Below are positions 17,414-26,068 of a DNA stretch of 64,000 bases, piece by piece. The stretch covers positions 1-64,000 of the forward strand of contig JBLMZA010000159.1 in the NCBI GenBank assembly GCA_050258555.1, read 5' to 3'. The DNA is from CAISDA01 sp050258555 (GTDB taxonomy: Bacteria; Bacteroidota; Ignavibacteria; UBA10030; UBA8401). The first letter of the stretch is position 1; each line of letters starts with the position of its first letter. The notes under the pieces were generated by a model that did not search any database, had not been told where the DNA came from, and saw only the letters and a program-made list of their open reading frames with translations. A program made the translations under genes and the position numbers.

Positions 17414-18667
17414 GTGATGAATGAATTGGACATGATCCTTTTGGCCGGGGGCGCCGCGCTCGGCGCGTTGATCGGATGGGCGTTTGCGCGCTTCCGCGCC
17501 CAGGCCGAAACGGCCCGGCTCGAGCTGGAGCATCAGAACGCGACGCTTGAGCTGCGCATGTCGCTGGCGAAGGCCGAAGCCGACACGTCGACCGCGTCGC
17601 AGACGCTCGTGCGTCAGAAGGAGGAGTTCGATGAACTGCGGCGCCAGTCGGAGGCGATGTTCAAAAATCTCGCCAACGACATCATGGAGGAAAAAAGCCG
17701 TCGCTTCGCGGAACAGAACAAGGCGAACCTGGCCGAGATCCTCGTGCCGTTCAGCGAGCGCATCAGGGATTTCGAGCGCACGGTGAGCGACGCGCAGCTG
17801 GCCGACGCCAAGGAGCGCGCATCGCTCGTCGAACAGATCCGCAACCTGCATATGCTCAATCAGCAGATGTCGAAGGAGGCGAATAATCTGACCAATGCGC
17901 TCAAGGGGCAGACGAAGACGCAGGGCAACTGGGGCGAGTTTGTGCTCGAGCAGCTGCTCGAGCGCTCGGGACTGGTGAAGGGCAGGGAATACGCCGCGCA
18001 GCAGTCGTTGACCGACGCCGACGGACGGCGCTATCAGCCCGACATCATCGTGCACCTTCCCGATGCGAAACATCTGGTGATCGATTCGAAAGTGTCGCTC
18101 GTGGCCTACGAGCGCTACTGCAACGCCGATGCGGAAGAGGAAAAAGCGGAAGCGCTCAAGGAACATCTTGCCTCGATACGGCGGCATATGAAGGAGCTGA
18201 GCGAGAAGAATTATCATGCGCTCTACGGACTCCAGTCGCTCGATTTCGTCATCATGTTCGTGCCGGTCGAGCCGGCGTTCATCGAAGCGGTGAACAACGA
18301 CAGCGCGCTCTTTTCCGACGCCTACGAACGGAATATCGTGATCGTCGCGCCTTCGCTGCTGCTTGCGACAATGCGGACGATCGCATCGATCTGGCGTCAG
18401 GAACGGCACAACACGCATGCCTCGGAAATCGCCCGGCAGGCCGGAGACCTCTACGACAAGTTCGTCGGCTTCTCGGAGGATCTGGCGCAGGTGGGGCGGC
18501 AGATCGACCAGGCCAAGAACTGCCACACCGAAGCGATGAAAAAACTCACCGAAGGACCAGGAAACATCGTGCGGAGGATAGAGCGCCTGAAGGCGCTCGG
18601 GGCGAAGGCAAACAAATCCATCTCGCGTCCGCTTCTGGACAGCGCGGACGAGGATCTGAACCAATGA
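17414..18667 (+). CDS. rmuC: RmuC family DNA recombination protein
   Basis: A 417-residue RmuC protein, a family linked to limiting DNA inversion and rearrangement at short repeats, with a PD-(D/E)XK nuclease-like core. There is an N-terminal membrane helix (residues 6-25), a long coiled coil (about 30-150), then the core with QGNWGEFVLEQLLERSGL, the RYQPDIIVHLPDAKHLVIDSK region that holds the acidic and Lys active-site residues, and FVIMFVPVEPAF. Two ATG codons stand side by side at the start. The stop overlaps the next gene by 4 bases (ATGA), so they are coupled. Confidence 0.92.
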   Translation: MMNELDMILLAGGAALGALIGWAFARFRAQAETARLELEHQNATLELRMSLAKAEADTSTASQTLVRQKEEFDELRRQSEAMFKNLANDIMEEKSRRFAEQNKANLAEILVPFSERIRDFERTVSDAQLADAKERASLVEQIRNLHMLNQQMSKEANNLTNALKGQTKTQGNWGEFVLEQLLERSGLVKGREYAAQQSLTDADGRRYQPDIIVHLPDAKHLVIDSKVSLVAYERYCNADAEEEKAEALKEHLASIRRHMKELSEKNYHALYGLQSLDFVIMFVPVEPAFIEAVNNDSALFSDAYERNIVIVAPSLLLATMRTIASIWRQERHNTHASEIARQAGDLYDKFVGFSEDLAQVGRQIDQAKNCHTEAMKKLTEGPGNIVRRIERLKALGAKANKSISRPLLDSADEDLNQ

Positions 18668-19656
18668 CACAGACTGGAAAAAAAATACGCTACGGCATTA
18701 TCGGATTCGGCGGCTTCGCCGAACGGGCGATCCTTCCCGCCATCCGTCTCTCCTGCAACTCGGAACTGGTGGCGATTCAGAAGCGGAGCATCGACGCCGC
18801 GCGGCAGAAGGCCGCCGAGTATCAGATTCCCTTGGCCTTCGACACGCCTGCGAAGCTTGCCGCATCTCCCGATGTCGATGCGGTCTTCATCGTCTCGGCG
18901 AATTCGGCGCATTGTGCCGAAACGCTCGCGGCGGCGGCGGCGAAAAAACATGTGATCGTCGAGAAGCCGATGGCGATGGATTCGGCCGAAGCCCGGCTGA
19001 TGATCGACACCTGCCGCAGGGAAGGCGTGGTGTTCGCCGTCGCGCATATGCTCCGTTTCTCTCCGCTGCTCCAGCGCATGAAATCGCTCATCGCCTCGGG
19101 AGAGGTCGGGGAGCCGCGTTCGTTCCGTTCGGAATTCATTTATGACGCGTCGATCAGCAAGCGCTCGTGGCTGTTCGAACGCAAAGCCGCCGGCGGCGGT
19201 CCGACGTATGACATCGCCGTGCACTGCCTCGACTCGCTGCGCTTCATTCTCGACGACGAAGTGGAAACGACGCACGGCCTGCTGAAGCCGAAGCCGACGG
19301 AGGAGCGGACCGAAGCATCGAGCCTTCTTTCGCTGCAGTTCACGCGCGGCACGATCGGGTCGATCTTCACGTCGTTTGAAACGCCCGTGCGCCGCTCGTT
19401 CATCGAGGTCGTCTGCGGCAAGGCCGTGCTCTCGGCGTATGATTTCACCGTCGGCAATTCTTCTCCGGTGCTGAAGATCGTCTGGGGCGAGGAAGGAAAG
19501 CCGAAGAAGACGGTCGAAGAGCATCTGTATGTCCCAGACTTGTACGAAAAGGAAATCACGCATCTGTCCGATTGCATTCTGAACGGGACGGAGCCGGTGA
19601 TCGGCGGCGAGAACGGCCTGAAGAATCAGATCGTGCTCGATGCGGCCATGCATTGA
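18664..19656 (+). CDS. Gfo/Idh/MocA family oxidoreductase
   Basis: A 330-residue NAD(P)-dependent oxidoreductase. The Rossmann domain begins RYGIIGFGGFAE, and the VEKPMAMDSAEA segment contains the EKP motif with the Lys that acts in catalysis. The C-terminal half has the family's beta-sheet domain with the GGGPTYDIAVHCLDSLRF segment (conserved Asp and His). Substrates of the family are usually sugars, inositols or cyclic polyols; which one here is not readable. Coupled to rmuC by a 4-base overlap. Confidence 0.88.
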   Translation: MTQTGKKIRYGIIGFGGFAERAILPAIRLSCNSELVAIQKRSIDAARQKAAEYQIPLAFDTPAKLAASPDVDAVFIVSANSAHCAETLAAAAAKKHVIVEKPMAMDSAEARLMIDTCRREGVVFAVAHMLRFSPLLQRMKSLIASGEVGEPRSFRSEFIYDASISKRSWLFERKAAGGGPTYDIAVHCLDSLRFILDDEVETTHGLLKPKPTEERTEASSLLSLQFTRGTIGSIFTSFETPVRRSFIEVVCGKAVLSAYDFTVGNSSPVLKIVWGEEGKPKKTVEEHLYVPDLYEKEITHLSDCILNGTEPVIGGENGLKNQIVLDAAMH

Positions 19657-19754
19657 AGACGTTCGGCGCGGTCTGCAGCGCGGTGATGCGTTCACGGAAT
19701 TTGTATATTGGTGCAACGCGCAGTTCATTCGACGGACAGGAGAGGAGGAGGGAG

Positions 19755-20861
19755 ATGAAGCTCATCAGCACGATTGTCCTTGTCTGCAGTCTTGCCTTCG
19801 TGATGGCAGCCGAAGAGAAACATCTGCCGCTTGAAAAAATAACGCTTCCGCCGGGATTCAGCATATCGATCTATGCCCATGTGCCGAATGCACGGTCGAT
19901 GACGCTCGGCGCGAAAGGAACGGTCTTTGTCGGCACGCGGGGCGACGACCGGGTCTTTGCGGTCGTCGATGCGGACAGGAACGGCAGCGCAGACCGGGTG
20001 GTCGAGATCGCCTCGGACCTCGATGCGCCGAACGGGGTCGCATTCCGGAACGGCGCGCTCTATGTCGCCGAATACAGCCGCATTCTGCGATTCGACCGCA
20101 TCGAAGAGAATCTTGCGCATCCGCCGAAGCCGGTGGTGATCAACGATTCCTATCCGAAGGACAAGTCGCACGGATGGAAATTCATCGCCTTCGGTCCCGA
20201 TGGAAAGCTGTATGTCCCTGTCGGCGCGCCGTGCAACATCTGCGAGGAGAAAGATCCGATCTATGCTTCGATCACGCGCTTGAATGCCGACGGCAGCGGC
20301 AGGGAGATTTTTGCGCGCGGCATACGCAACACGGTGGGCTTCGACTGGCACCCTCAGACGAAGGAATTGTGGTTCACGGAGAACGGCCGCGACAGGATGG
20401 GGGATGATGTTCCGGCCGACGAACTGAACCGCGCGCCGAAATCCGGCATGCACTTCGGCTTTCCGTATATCCATCAGGGCGATCTGCCCGATCCGGAATA
20501 CGGCAAAGGCAAAAACGCGCGCGACTACACCGCTCCGGCGCAGAAGCTCGGTCCGCATGTGGCCGCACTCGGCATGCGCTTTTACACCGGAACGATGTTT
20601 CCGGAGGAATACCGGAACCAGATATTCATCGCCGAGCACGGTTCGTGGAACCGGAGCACTCCGATCGGCTACCGCGTCATGCTCGTGAAGCTCAAGGGCG
20701 GCACGCCGGTCTCGTACACGCCGTTTGCGGAAGGCTGGCTCGACGGGCGACGCTCCTGGGGACGTCCGGTGGATGTGCTGTTGATGCCGGACGGCGCGCT
20801 GCTGGTTTCGGACGATCAGGCGGGGGTGATCTACCGGATCGCCTATTCAGGGCGGAAGTGA
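19755..20861 (+). CDS. PQQ-type sugar (sorbosone/glucose) dehydrogenase-like protein, secreted
   Basis: A 368-residue exported six-bladed beta-propeller of the sorbosone / soluble glucose dehydrogenase family. A signal peptide (residues 1-19) is followed by LPPGFSISIYA, then blade motifs such as HGWKFIAFGPDGKLYVPVGAPCN, RGIRNTVGFDWHPQTKELWFTENGRD and IAEHGSWNRS, which contain the His, Arg and Asn positions that bind PQQ or calcium in the family. The frame is open upstream, but the ATG at 19755 has GAGGAGGGAG before it and begins the signal peptide. Whether PQQ is made in this organism cannot be told from the window. Confidence 0.85.
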   Translation: MKLISTIVLVCSLAFVMAAEEKHLPLEKITLPPGFSISIYAHVPNARSMTLGAKGTVFVGTRGDDRVFAVVDADRNGSADRVVEIASDLDAPNGVAFRNGALYVAEYSRILRFDRIEENLAHPPKPVVINDSYPKDKSHGWKFIAFGPDGKLYVPVGAPCNICEEKDPIYASITRLNADGSGREIFARGIRNTVGFDWHPQTKELWFTENGRDRMGDDVPADELNRAPKSGMHFGFPYIHQGDLPDPEYGKGKNARDYTAPAQKLGPHVAALGMRFYTGTMFPEEYRNQIFIAEHGSWNRSTPIGYRVMLVKLKGGTPVSYTPFAEGWLDGRRSWGRPVDVLLMPDGALLVSDDQAGVIYRIAYSGRK

Positions 20862-20909
20862 AGTGTATTTCAAACGAAGTTCAACCAATCACAGAATTCC
20901 AACGGATCA

Positions 20910-21602
20910 ATGAAAAAACTTGTCATCGGCATTGCAGGCGGAACCGGCTCGGGAAAAACGTCCGTCACCAACCGCATTCTCGAACGGCTGAACGCGCACG
21001 ATAATCATGAAAGCGTCGTCGTGATTCAGCACGATTCCTATTACAGGGACATCTCGCAGTACGGCGGACTGACGGGAGACAAGATCAATTTCGATCATCC
21101 CGACTCGCTCGAGACCGATCTTCTGGTCGAACACATCGGCGCGCTGCTGAAGGGGAAGACCGTGGAACAGCCTCTCTATAATTTCACGACGCATTCGCGC
21201 ATGGCCGAGACGCGCCGCGTCGAGCCGAAGACCATCACGATCATCGAAGGGATCCTGATCTTCACGTCGAAAGCGCTGCGCGATCTGATGGACATCAAGA
21301 TCTTCATCGACACCGACGCCGACGAGCGGCTTCTGCGCAGGCTGAAGCGTGATCTGATCGAGCGCGGCCGGTCGATCGAATCGGTGATGAATCAGTACGT
21401 GAACACCGTCAAGCCGATGCATCTGGAGTTCGTCGAGCCGAGCAAGACATTCGCCGATATCATCATTCCGCGCGGCAGCGAGAACGAGGTGGCGATCGAC
21501 ATGGTGGCCGTCAAGATCGAGCAGATGCTGCAGAGCAAGTCGAAGTCCGAGAAGGCCGAAATGTCCGTTCTCGGCGTCACGACGCCGCTGGCCGCGGAAT
21601 AA
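20910..21602 (+). CDS. udk: Uridine kinase
   Basis: Phosphorylates uridine and cytidine with ATP or GTP in pyrimidine salvage, in the cytosol. The 230-residue protein has the P-loop GGTGSGKT at residues 10-17, the HDSYYRD segment that binds the nucleoside, FDHPDS, and the IEGILIF and DTDADERLLRRLKRD lid region. The last 25 residues (from about 205) extend beyond the usual end and look unstructured. A single-gene spacing (48 bp) separates it from the sugar dehydrogenase gene. Confidence 0.95.
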   Translation: MKKLVIGIAGGTGSGKTSVTNRILERLNAHDNHESVVVIQHDSYYRDISQYGGLTGDKINFDHPDSLETDLLVEHIGALLKGKTVEQPLYNFTTHSRMAETRRVEPKTITIIEGILIFTSKALRDLMDIKIFIDTDADERLLRRLKRDLIERGRSIESVMNQYVNTVKPMHLEFVEPSKTFADIIIPRGSENEVAIDMVAVKIEQMLQSKSKSEKAEMSVLGVTTPLAAE

Positions 21603-21615
21603 ATATTATTGTGTT

Positions 21616-21646
21616 TGTGATTTAATTGAAAAAGAGATATATTTTC
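21616..21646 (+). promoter_or_regulatory. Bacteroidota-type promoter for the M16 peptidase gene
   Basis: TTTG ending at 21618, 20 bp, TATATTTT at 21639-21646. The whole stretch is AT-rich and lies between udk and the peptidase gene. Predicted leader is about 23 nt. Confidence 0.78.
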
Positions 21647-21658
21647 CAGTCAAAAATA

Positions 21659-21670
21659 TTGTATACAATT
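21659..21670. promoter_or_regulatory. Perfect 12-bp palindrome ATTGTATACAAT before the M16 gene
   Basis: The palindrome lies just after the predicted transcription start and 4 bp before the ATG, where a ribosome site would normally be. It could be an operator. No Shine-Dalgarno sequence is visible. Confidence 0.35.
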
Positions 21671-21674
21671 TCGC

Positions 21675-22970
21675 ATGCCAGAAGCCAAACACACGCTCGC
21701 GTCGCACGAAGTCCTGTCCTCTTACGCAAAGACCGTTTTATCGAACGGCGTACGCGTGATCAGTGAAGAGCTCCCATTCGTCAAATCGGTTTCGATCGGC
21801 ATCTGGATCGACACCGGCTCACGCAACGAGACCTCCGACAACAACGGCATTTCCCATTTCATCGAGCATATGGTCTTCAAGGGCACGGAGAGACGCTCCG
21901 TGCGGAAGATCGCCAACAGCCTCGAGTCGGTCGGCGGCTACATGAATGCGTTTACGGGCAAGGAGCATACGTGCTACTATGCCCGCGTGCTCGATGAATA
22001 CGTGGAGAATGCCGTCGACGTCCTGACCGATCTCGTCCAGAACGCCACGTTCCCGGAGAAGGAAATCGAGAAGGAGCGTCTGGTCGTGCTGGAAGAAATC
22101 CGGAATGTGGAAGACGATCCGGACGATCAGATCGAGGATTATTTTGAAGCGATGCTGTTCCCGCGCGATCCGCTCGGACTTCCCGTGCTGGGAACGCCCG
22201 AGACCGTCGCATCGTTTTCGCAGTCGCAGCTGTTCGCCTACCGCGACGAATTTTACAGCGGAGCGAACATCATCGTGGCCGCCGCGGGCAATGTGACGCA
22301 TGCGCGACTGGTCGAGCTCGTCGGCAAATACCTTACCCTCAAAGCCGGTGCACCTCCCCGGCCGAAGTCGAAGAAATCGTTCCGTCCGCACCCTCAGCGC
22401 AAGGAATACAAAAAGACGATTCAGCAGGCGCATCTCACCACCGGCACCGTGGCCTTCTCGGTGCACAGTCCTCACCGGTATCCGTCGATGGTGCTCAACA
22501 CGCTGCTCGGCGACGGCATGAGCTCGAGGCTGTTCCAGAACATCCGGGAGAAGTACGGATTCGCCTACACGGTCTATTCGTTTCTCACGCTGATGGAGGA
22601 GACCGGGCTGTTCGGCATCTATGCGGCGACGGACCTGAAGCATGTGGAAAAGACGCTCGAGCTCGTGAACCGTGAACTCGCGCTGCTCATGAAGAAGCCG
22701 CTCACGAAGACCGAGCTTCAGCGCTCGAAGGCGCAGCTGAAAGGCAACATTCTGCTCGGACTCGAAAGCACGTCGCACCGCATGATGCGTCTGGGCAGCG
22801 GAGAACTGTACTTCAATGAATTCGTTTCGCTCGAGTCGATCGTGAAAAACATCGACGCCGTGAGCGCCGACGATGTGCTCGAGGCGGCGGGCCTCGTGTC
22901 GGATACCGGAACGTTCACCACCGTGGTGTTCGCGCCCGAAGGAGGAACTTCCGCAAAAACCAAAGAATGA
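21675..22970 (+). CDS. M16 family zinc metallopeptidase
   Basis: A 431-residue M16B peptidase of the processing-peptidase type. The inverted zinc motif HFIEH is at residues 61-65 and the third ligand Glu is at 141 in VVLEEIRN, 76 residues later as expected. The second, inactive-type domain follows with the GMSSRLFQNIREKYGFAYTVYS glycine-rich block (residues near 278-299). There is no signal peptide, so it may be cytosolic. It has its own promoter (21616-21646). The substrate is unknown. Confidence 0.93.
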   Translation: MPEAKHTLASHEVLSSYAKTVLSNGVRVISEELPFVKSVSIGIWIDTGSRNETSDNNGISHFIEHMVFKGTERRSVRKIANSLESVGGYMNAFTGKEHTCYYARVLDEYVENAVDVLTDLVQNATFPEKEIEKERLVVLEEIRNVEDDPDDQIEDYFEAMLFPRDPLGLPVLGTPETVASFSQSQLFAYRDEFYSGANIIVAAAGNVTHARLVELVGKYLTLKAGAPPRPKSKKSFRPHPQRKEYKKTIQQAHLTTGTVAFSVHSPHRYPSMVLNTLLGDGMSSRLFQNIREKYGFAYTVYSFLTLMEETGLFGIYAATDLKHVEKTLELVNRELALLMKKPLTKTELQRSKAQLKGNILLGLESTSHRMMRLGSGELYFNEFVSLESIVKNIDAVSADDVLEAAGLVSDTGTFTTVVFAPEGGTSAKTKE

Positions 22971-23073
22971 ACCTGTTACACCCTGAACAGAAAAAACGCA
23001 AGTGCACGGCGAATGAGCGTGCGGCTGTATCCAGTTAATTCACTCATCCCATCACTATTCCCAGAGATACGTC

Positions 23074-24186
23074 ATGATTATCGGAATTCCAAAAGAAATC
23101 AAATCAAACGAAAACCGCGTCGGCATGGTGCCCGTGGGCGTTCAGACACTCCGTTCGTTCGGACATACGGTCCTTGTTGAAACCAAAGCCGGCATGGGCT
23201 CGGGCTTCGACGATGCCGCCTATGTGAAGGCGGGTGCGAAGATCGTGAAGACCGCAAAGGAAGTCTATGCCAAAGCGGACATGATCATCAAAGTGAAAGA
23301 GCCGGTGAAGCCGGAATATGCACTGATCCGCCGCGACCAGATCCTCTTCACATACTTCCATTTCGCCGCGTCGAAAGAGCTCACGCAGGCGATGATGAAG
23401 GCGCAGGCGGTGTGTATCGCCTATGAGACCGTCCAGAAGGCGGATCGCTCGCTGCCGCTGCTCATCCCGATGTCCGAAGTCGCCGGCCGCATGGCTCCCC
23501 AGGAAGGCGCAAAATACCTCGAGCATGCCATGGGCGGACGCGGCATCCTGCTCGGCGGCGTGCCGGGAACGGAACCCGCCAGCGTCGTCGTGCTCGGCGG
23601 CGGCATCGTGGGCACGAACGCGGCGAAGATCGCGGCCGGTTTCGGCGCACAGGTGTCGATTCTCGACAACAACCTCTACCGTCTGCGCCAGCTGGACGAC
23701 ATCATGCCGAAGAACGTCGTGACGATCGCATCGAATCCCTACAACGTGTACAAGGCGGTCACGAAGGCCGACCTCGTGATCGGCAGCGTGCTCATTCCGG
23801 GCGCGAAGGCTCCGAAGCTCGTGACGCGTGAAATGCTGAAGGACATGAAGCGCGGTGCGGTGCTCGTCGACGTCGCCGTCGACCAGGGCGGATGCTTCGA
23901 GACCACGAAGGCCACCACGCACGACAACCCGACGTATGTGATCGACGGCGTCATCCACTACTGCGTGGCCAACATGCCGGGCGCGGTGCCGATGACCTCC
24001 ACGATCGCTCTCACGAACGCGACGCTGCCCTACGCGGTCGAAATCGCGAACAAGGGATGGGAGAAGGCGGTCCAGACGAGCGAGGAGCTGAAGCTCGGCC
24101 TCAACATGGTCGACGGCCTCATCACCTACAAAGGCGTGGCCGATGCATTCGGCTACAAGCACACGCCGGTCGAGACAGTGGTCTGA
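23074..24186 (+). CDS. ald: Alanine dehydrogenase
   Basis: Interconverts alanine and pyruvate plus ammonia with NAD. The 370-residue protein has IPKEIKSNENRVGMVP, with the substrate-binding R15, K75 (IIKVKEP) and catalytic H96 (FTYFHFAAS) at the same numbers as in studied enzymes, the NAD-binding VVLGGGIVGTNAAKIA, and VDVAVDQGGCFETT with the active-site Asp. Length is typical. It ends at a very strong terminator. The 103 bp upstream hold no gene that I can see. Confidence 0.96.
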   Translation: MIIGIPKEIKSNENRVGMVPVGVQTLRSFGHTVLVETKAGMGSGFDDAAYVKAGAKIVKTAKEVYAKADMIIKVKEPVKPEYALIRRDQILFTYFHFAASKELTQAMMKAQAVCIAYETVQKADRSLPLLIPMSEVAGRMAPQEGAKYLEHAMGGRGILLGGVPGTEPASVVVLGGGIVGTNAAKIAAGFGAQVSILDNNLYRLRQLDDIMPKNVVTIASNPYNVYKAVTKADLVIGSVLIPGAKAPKLVTREMLKDMKRGAVLVDVAVDQGGCFETTKATTHDNPTYVIDGVIHYCVANMPGAVPMTSTIALTNATLPYAVEIANKGWEKAVQTSEELKLGLNMVDGLITYKGVADAFGYKHTPVETVV

Positions 24187-24226
24187 TGCCGGGTGCCGGA
24201 GGCTGAAGGCGGTCAGAACCATCATG

Positions 24227-24265
24227 AAGACTTTCCGGGCGGACAGCCCGGAAAGTCTTTTTTTT
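24227..24265 (+). terminator. Rho-independent terminator after ald
   Basis: Perfect 14-bp arms AAGACTTTCCGGGC (24227-24240) and its complement (24246-24259) with a 5-base loop, followed by a T run. Confidence 0.95.
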
Positions 24266-24353
24266 ATCCGCACCTACTTTTATCACAACAATATTTTTTC
24301 TACATTACGATGAACTGTACGTTATCATCTTCATATTATTAGCGATGTGATAC

Positions 24354-26012
24354 ATGCCGAACGTCACCCTTACCATCAACGGGAAACAGGTAGAAACCGA
24401 CAGCAAACAGACGATCATACAGGCCGCTCGACAACAGGGAATTGCGATTCCGCATTTCTGCTGGCACGATAAATTGTCACCCGCCGGAAACTGCCGCATC
24501 TGTTTAGTGGAAGTTGAAAAAATGCCCAAGCTCGCCATCGCCTGCATGACGAATGTGGCCGAAGGCATGGTCGTGCAGACGGCCAGCGAGAAGGTCGTCA
24601 ATGCGCGCAAGGCGGTGATGGAGTTCCTTCTGATCAACCATCCGCTGGATTGTCCCATCTGCGATGAAGCCGGCGAGTGCAAACTCCAGGACTATTCATA
24701 CAAGTTCAGCCAGGGCTACAGCCGGTTCGCAGAGCAGAAGAACCACAAGGACAAGCGCGTCGAGATCGGTCCGCGCGTCATGTTCGACGCCGAGCGCTGC
24801 ATCTCGTGCTCGCGCTGCATCCGGTTCTGCGACGAGGTCGCCGGCGTGCATCAGCTGCAGTTCGTCAACCGCGGCGACCGCACGACGATCGACACGTTCC
24901 CGGGCCAGACGCTCGACAACCCGTATTCCATGAACGTCGTCGATATCTGTCCGGTCGGCGCGCTCACCAACAAGGATTTCCGCTTCAAGGCGCGCGTGTG
25001 GGAAATGTCGTTCACCGAAAGCGTCTGCAACGGATGCGCGCGCGGATGCAACATCGACATCGGCGTGCGCAACAACGAGATTCTGCGCCTCACGCCCCGG
25101 AAAAACGATGCGGTCAACAGCAACTGGATGTGCGATCACGGCCGGCTCGATACATGGAAGCACATCAATGCCGACAACCGGATCACCGGTCCCATGGTCC
25201 GCAAGGACGGACAGCTCGTCGATGTGGGATGGGACGAGGCGCTTGCCAAGGTGGCCGGAGAGCTGAAGCTTTTCAGCAAGCATGAAATCGCGTTCATCGG
25301 ATCGGCCTATGCCTCCAACGAGGACAATTACGTCTTCGCGCGCTTCGCCCGTGAAGTCATCGGCTCGAAGCACATCGACCGCATGCGCCATGTCGTGGAA
25401 GGGGACGAGGATGCGATCCTGATCCGCGCCGACAAAACGCCGAACGATACCGGCGCGGCGCTCTGCGGCATCGTGCCGGGAGAAGGCGGACTCGATTTCA
25501 ACGGCATCCTGCAGGCCATTCGGGAGAAGAAGATCAAGGCCGTCTACGCGCTCGAGGACGATCTGGCAAAGGATCCGGAGATCGAAAAGGTCCTGAACAA
25601 GCTTGAATTCTTCGCCGTGCACGCCTCGAACGAGAACAAGAGCACGCGCATCGCCGATGTCGTGCTTCCCAGCTCGACGTACGCCGAGCGCAACGGTACC
25701 GTCACGAATTTCCAGAAGCACGTCCAGCGCCTGCGGCCCGCTGTGGCCACGCTCGAGCGCGAACGCGCGGTCGACAATCTGGCCATGAGCCGGTGGGACC
25801 GGTTCTCGGCGCACAACGATACGTGGGGCAAGGGACCCAAGCGCGATTCGCGCGCCTCATGGCGCATCGTGGCGGCGATCGGCAACATCATGGGCGGGAA
25901 ATTCAAATATGCGACGGCCGAGGAGGTCTTCAACGAGATCGCGCATACGGTCGAGGCCTTCAAGGGGCTGACGTATCTGAAGATCGGAACCAAGGGCGCG
26001 GCGCTTCGCTGA
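24354..26012 (+). CDS. nuoG: NADH-quinone oxidoreductase subunit G, short form
   Basis: The iron-sulfur subunit of complex I that passes electrons from the NADH end towards the quinone. Ligands are all present: the 2Fe-2S set C36, C47, C50, C64; the HxxxCxxCxxxxxC set H96, C100, C103, C109; the 4Fe-4S set C149, C152, C155, C199; and a fourth set C225, C228, C232, C260 matching the off-path N7 cluster found in only some bacteria. The remaining molybdopterin-like domain is short, giving 552 residues in all, less than many NuoG proteins. It heads a nuoG-nuoH-nuoI unit separated from ald by a terminator. Confidence 0.93.
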   Translation: MPNVTLTINGKQVETDSKQTIIQAARQQGIAIPHFCWHDKLSPAGNCRICLVEVEKMPKLAIACMTNVAEGMVVQTASEKVVNARKAVMEFLLINHPLDCPICDEAGECKLQDYSYKFSQGYSRFAEQKNHKDKRVEIGPRVMFDAERCISCSRCIRFCDEVAGVHQLQFVNRGDRTTIDTFPGQTLDNPYSMNVVDICPVGALTNKDFRFKARVWEMSFTESVCNGCARGCNIDIGVRNNEILRLTPRKNDAVNSNWMCDHGRLDTWKHINADNRITGPMVRKDGQLVDVGWDEALAKVAGELKLFSKHEIAFIGSAYASNEDNYVFARFAREVIGSKHIDRMRHVVEGDEDAILIRADKTPNDTGAALCGIVPGEGGLDFNGILQAIREKKIKAVYALEDDLAKDPEIEKVLNKLEFFAVHASNENKSTRIADVVLPSSTYAERNGTVTNFQKHVQRLRPAVATLERERAVDNLAMSRWDRFSAHNDTWGKGPKRDSRASWRIVAAIGNIMGGKFKYATAEEVFNEIAHTVEAFKGLTYLKIGTKGAALR

Positions 26013-26068
26013 GATCGGCGTTTCCCGAACGACACAGTCAACACATTATCCTCATTCCTGAAACCGAT

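Noticed and set aside
16571..18670. 699-codon open frame on the minus strand opposite an acyltransferase and rmuC
   Set aside because: Composition is Arg/His-rich and the plus-strand genes are certain.
19704..19711. TATATTGG as a -7 element before the sugar dehydrogenase gene
   Set aside because: No TTG lies 20 bp upstream (the bases are CGG), so I did not list it as a promoter.
24278..24308. TTT-N20-TACATTAC as a promoter for nuoG
   Set aside because: Position is right but both elements are weaker than the ten listed; left out.
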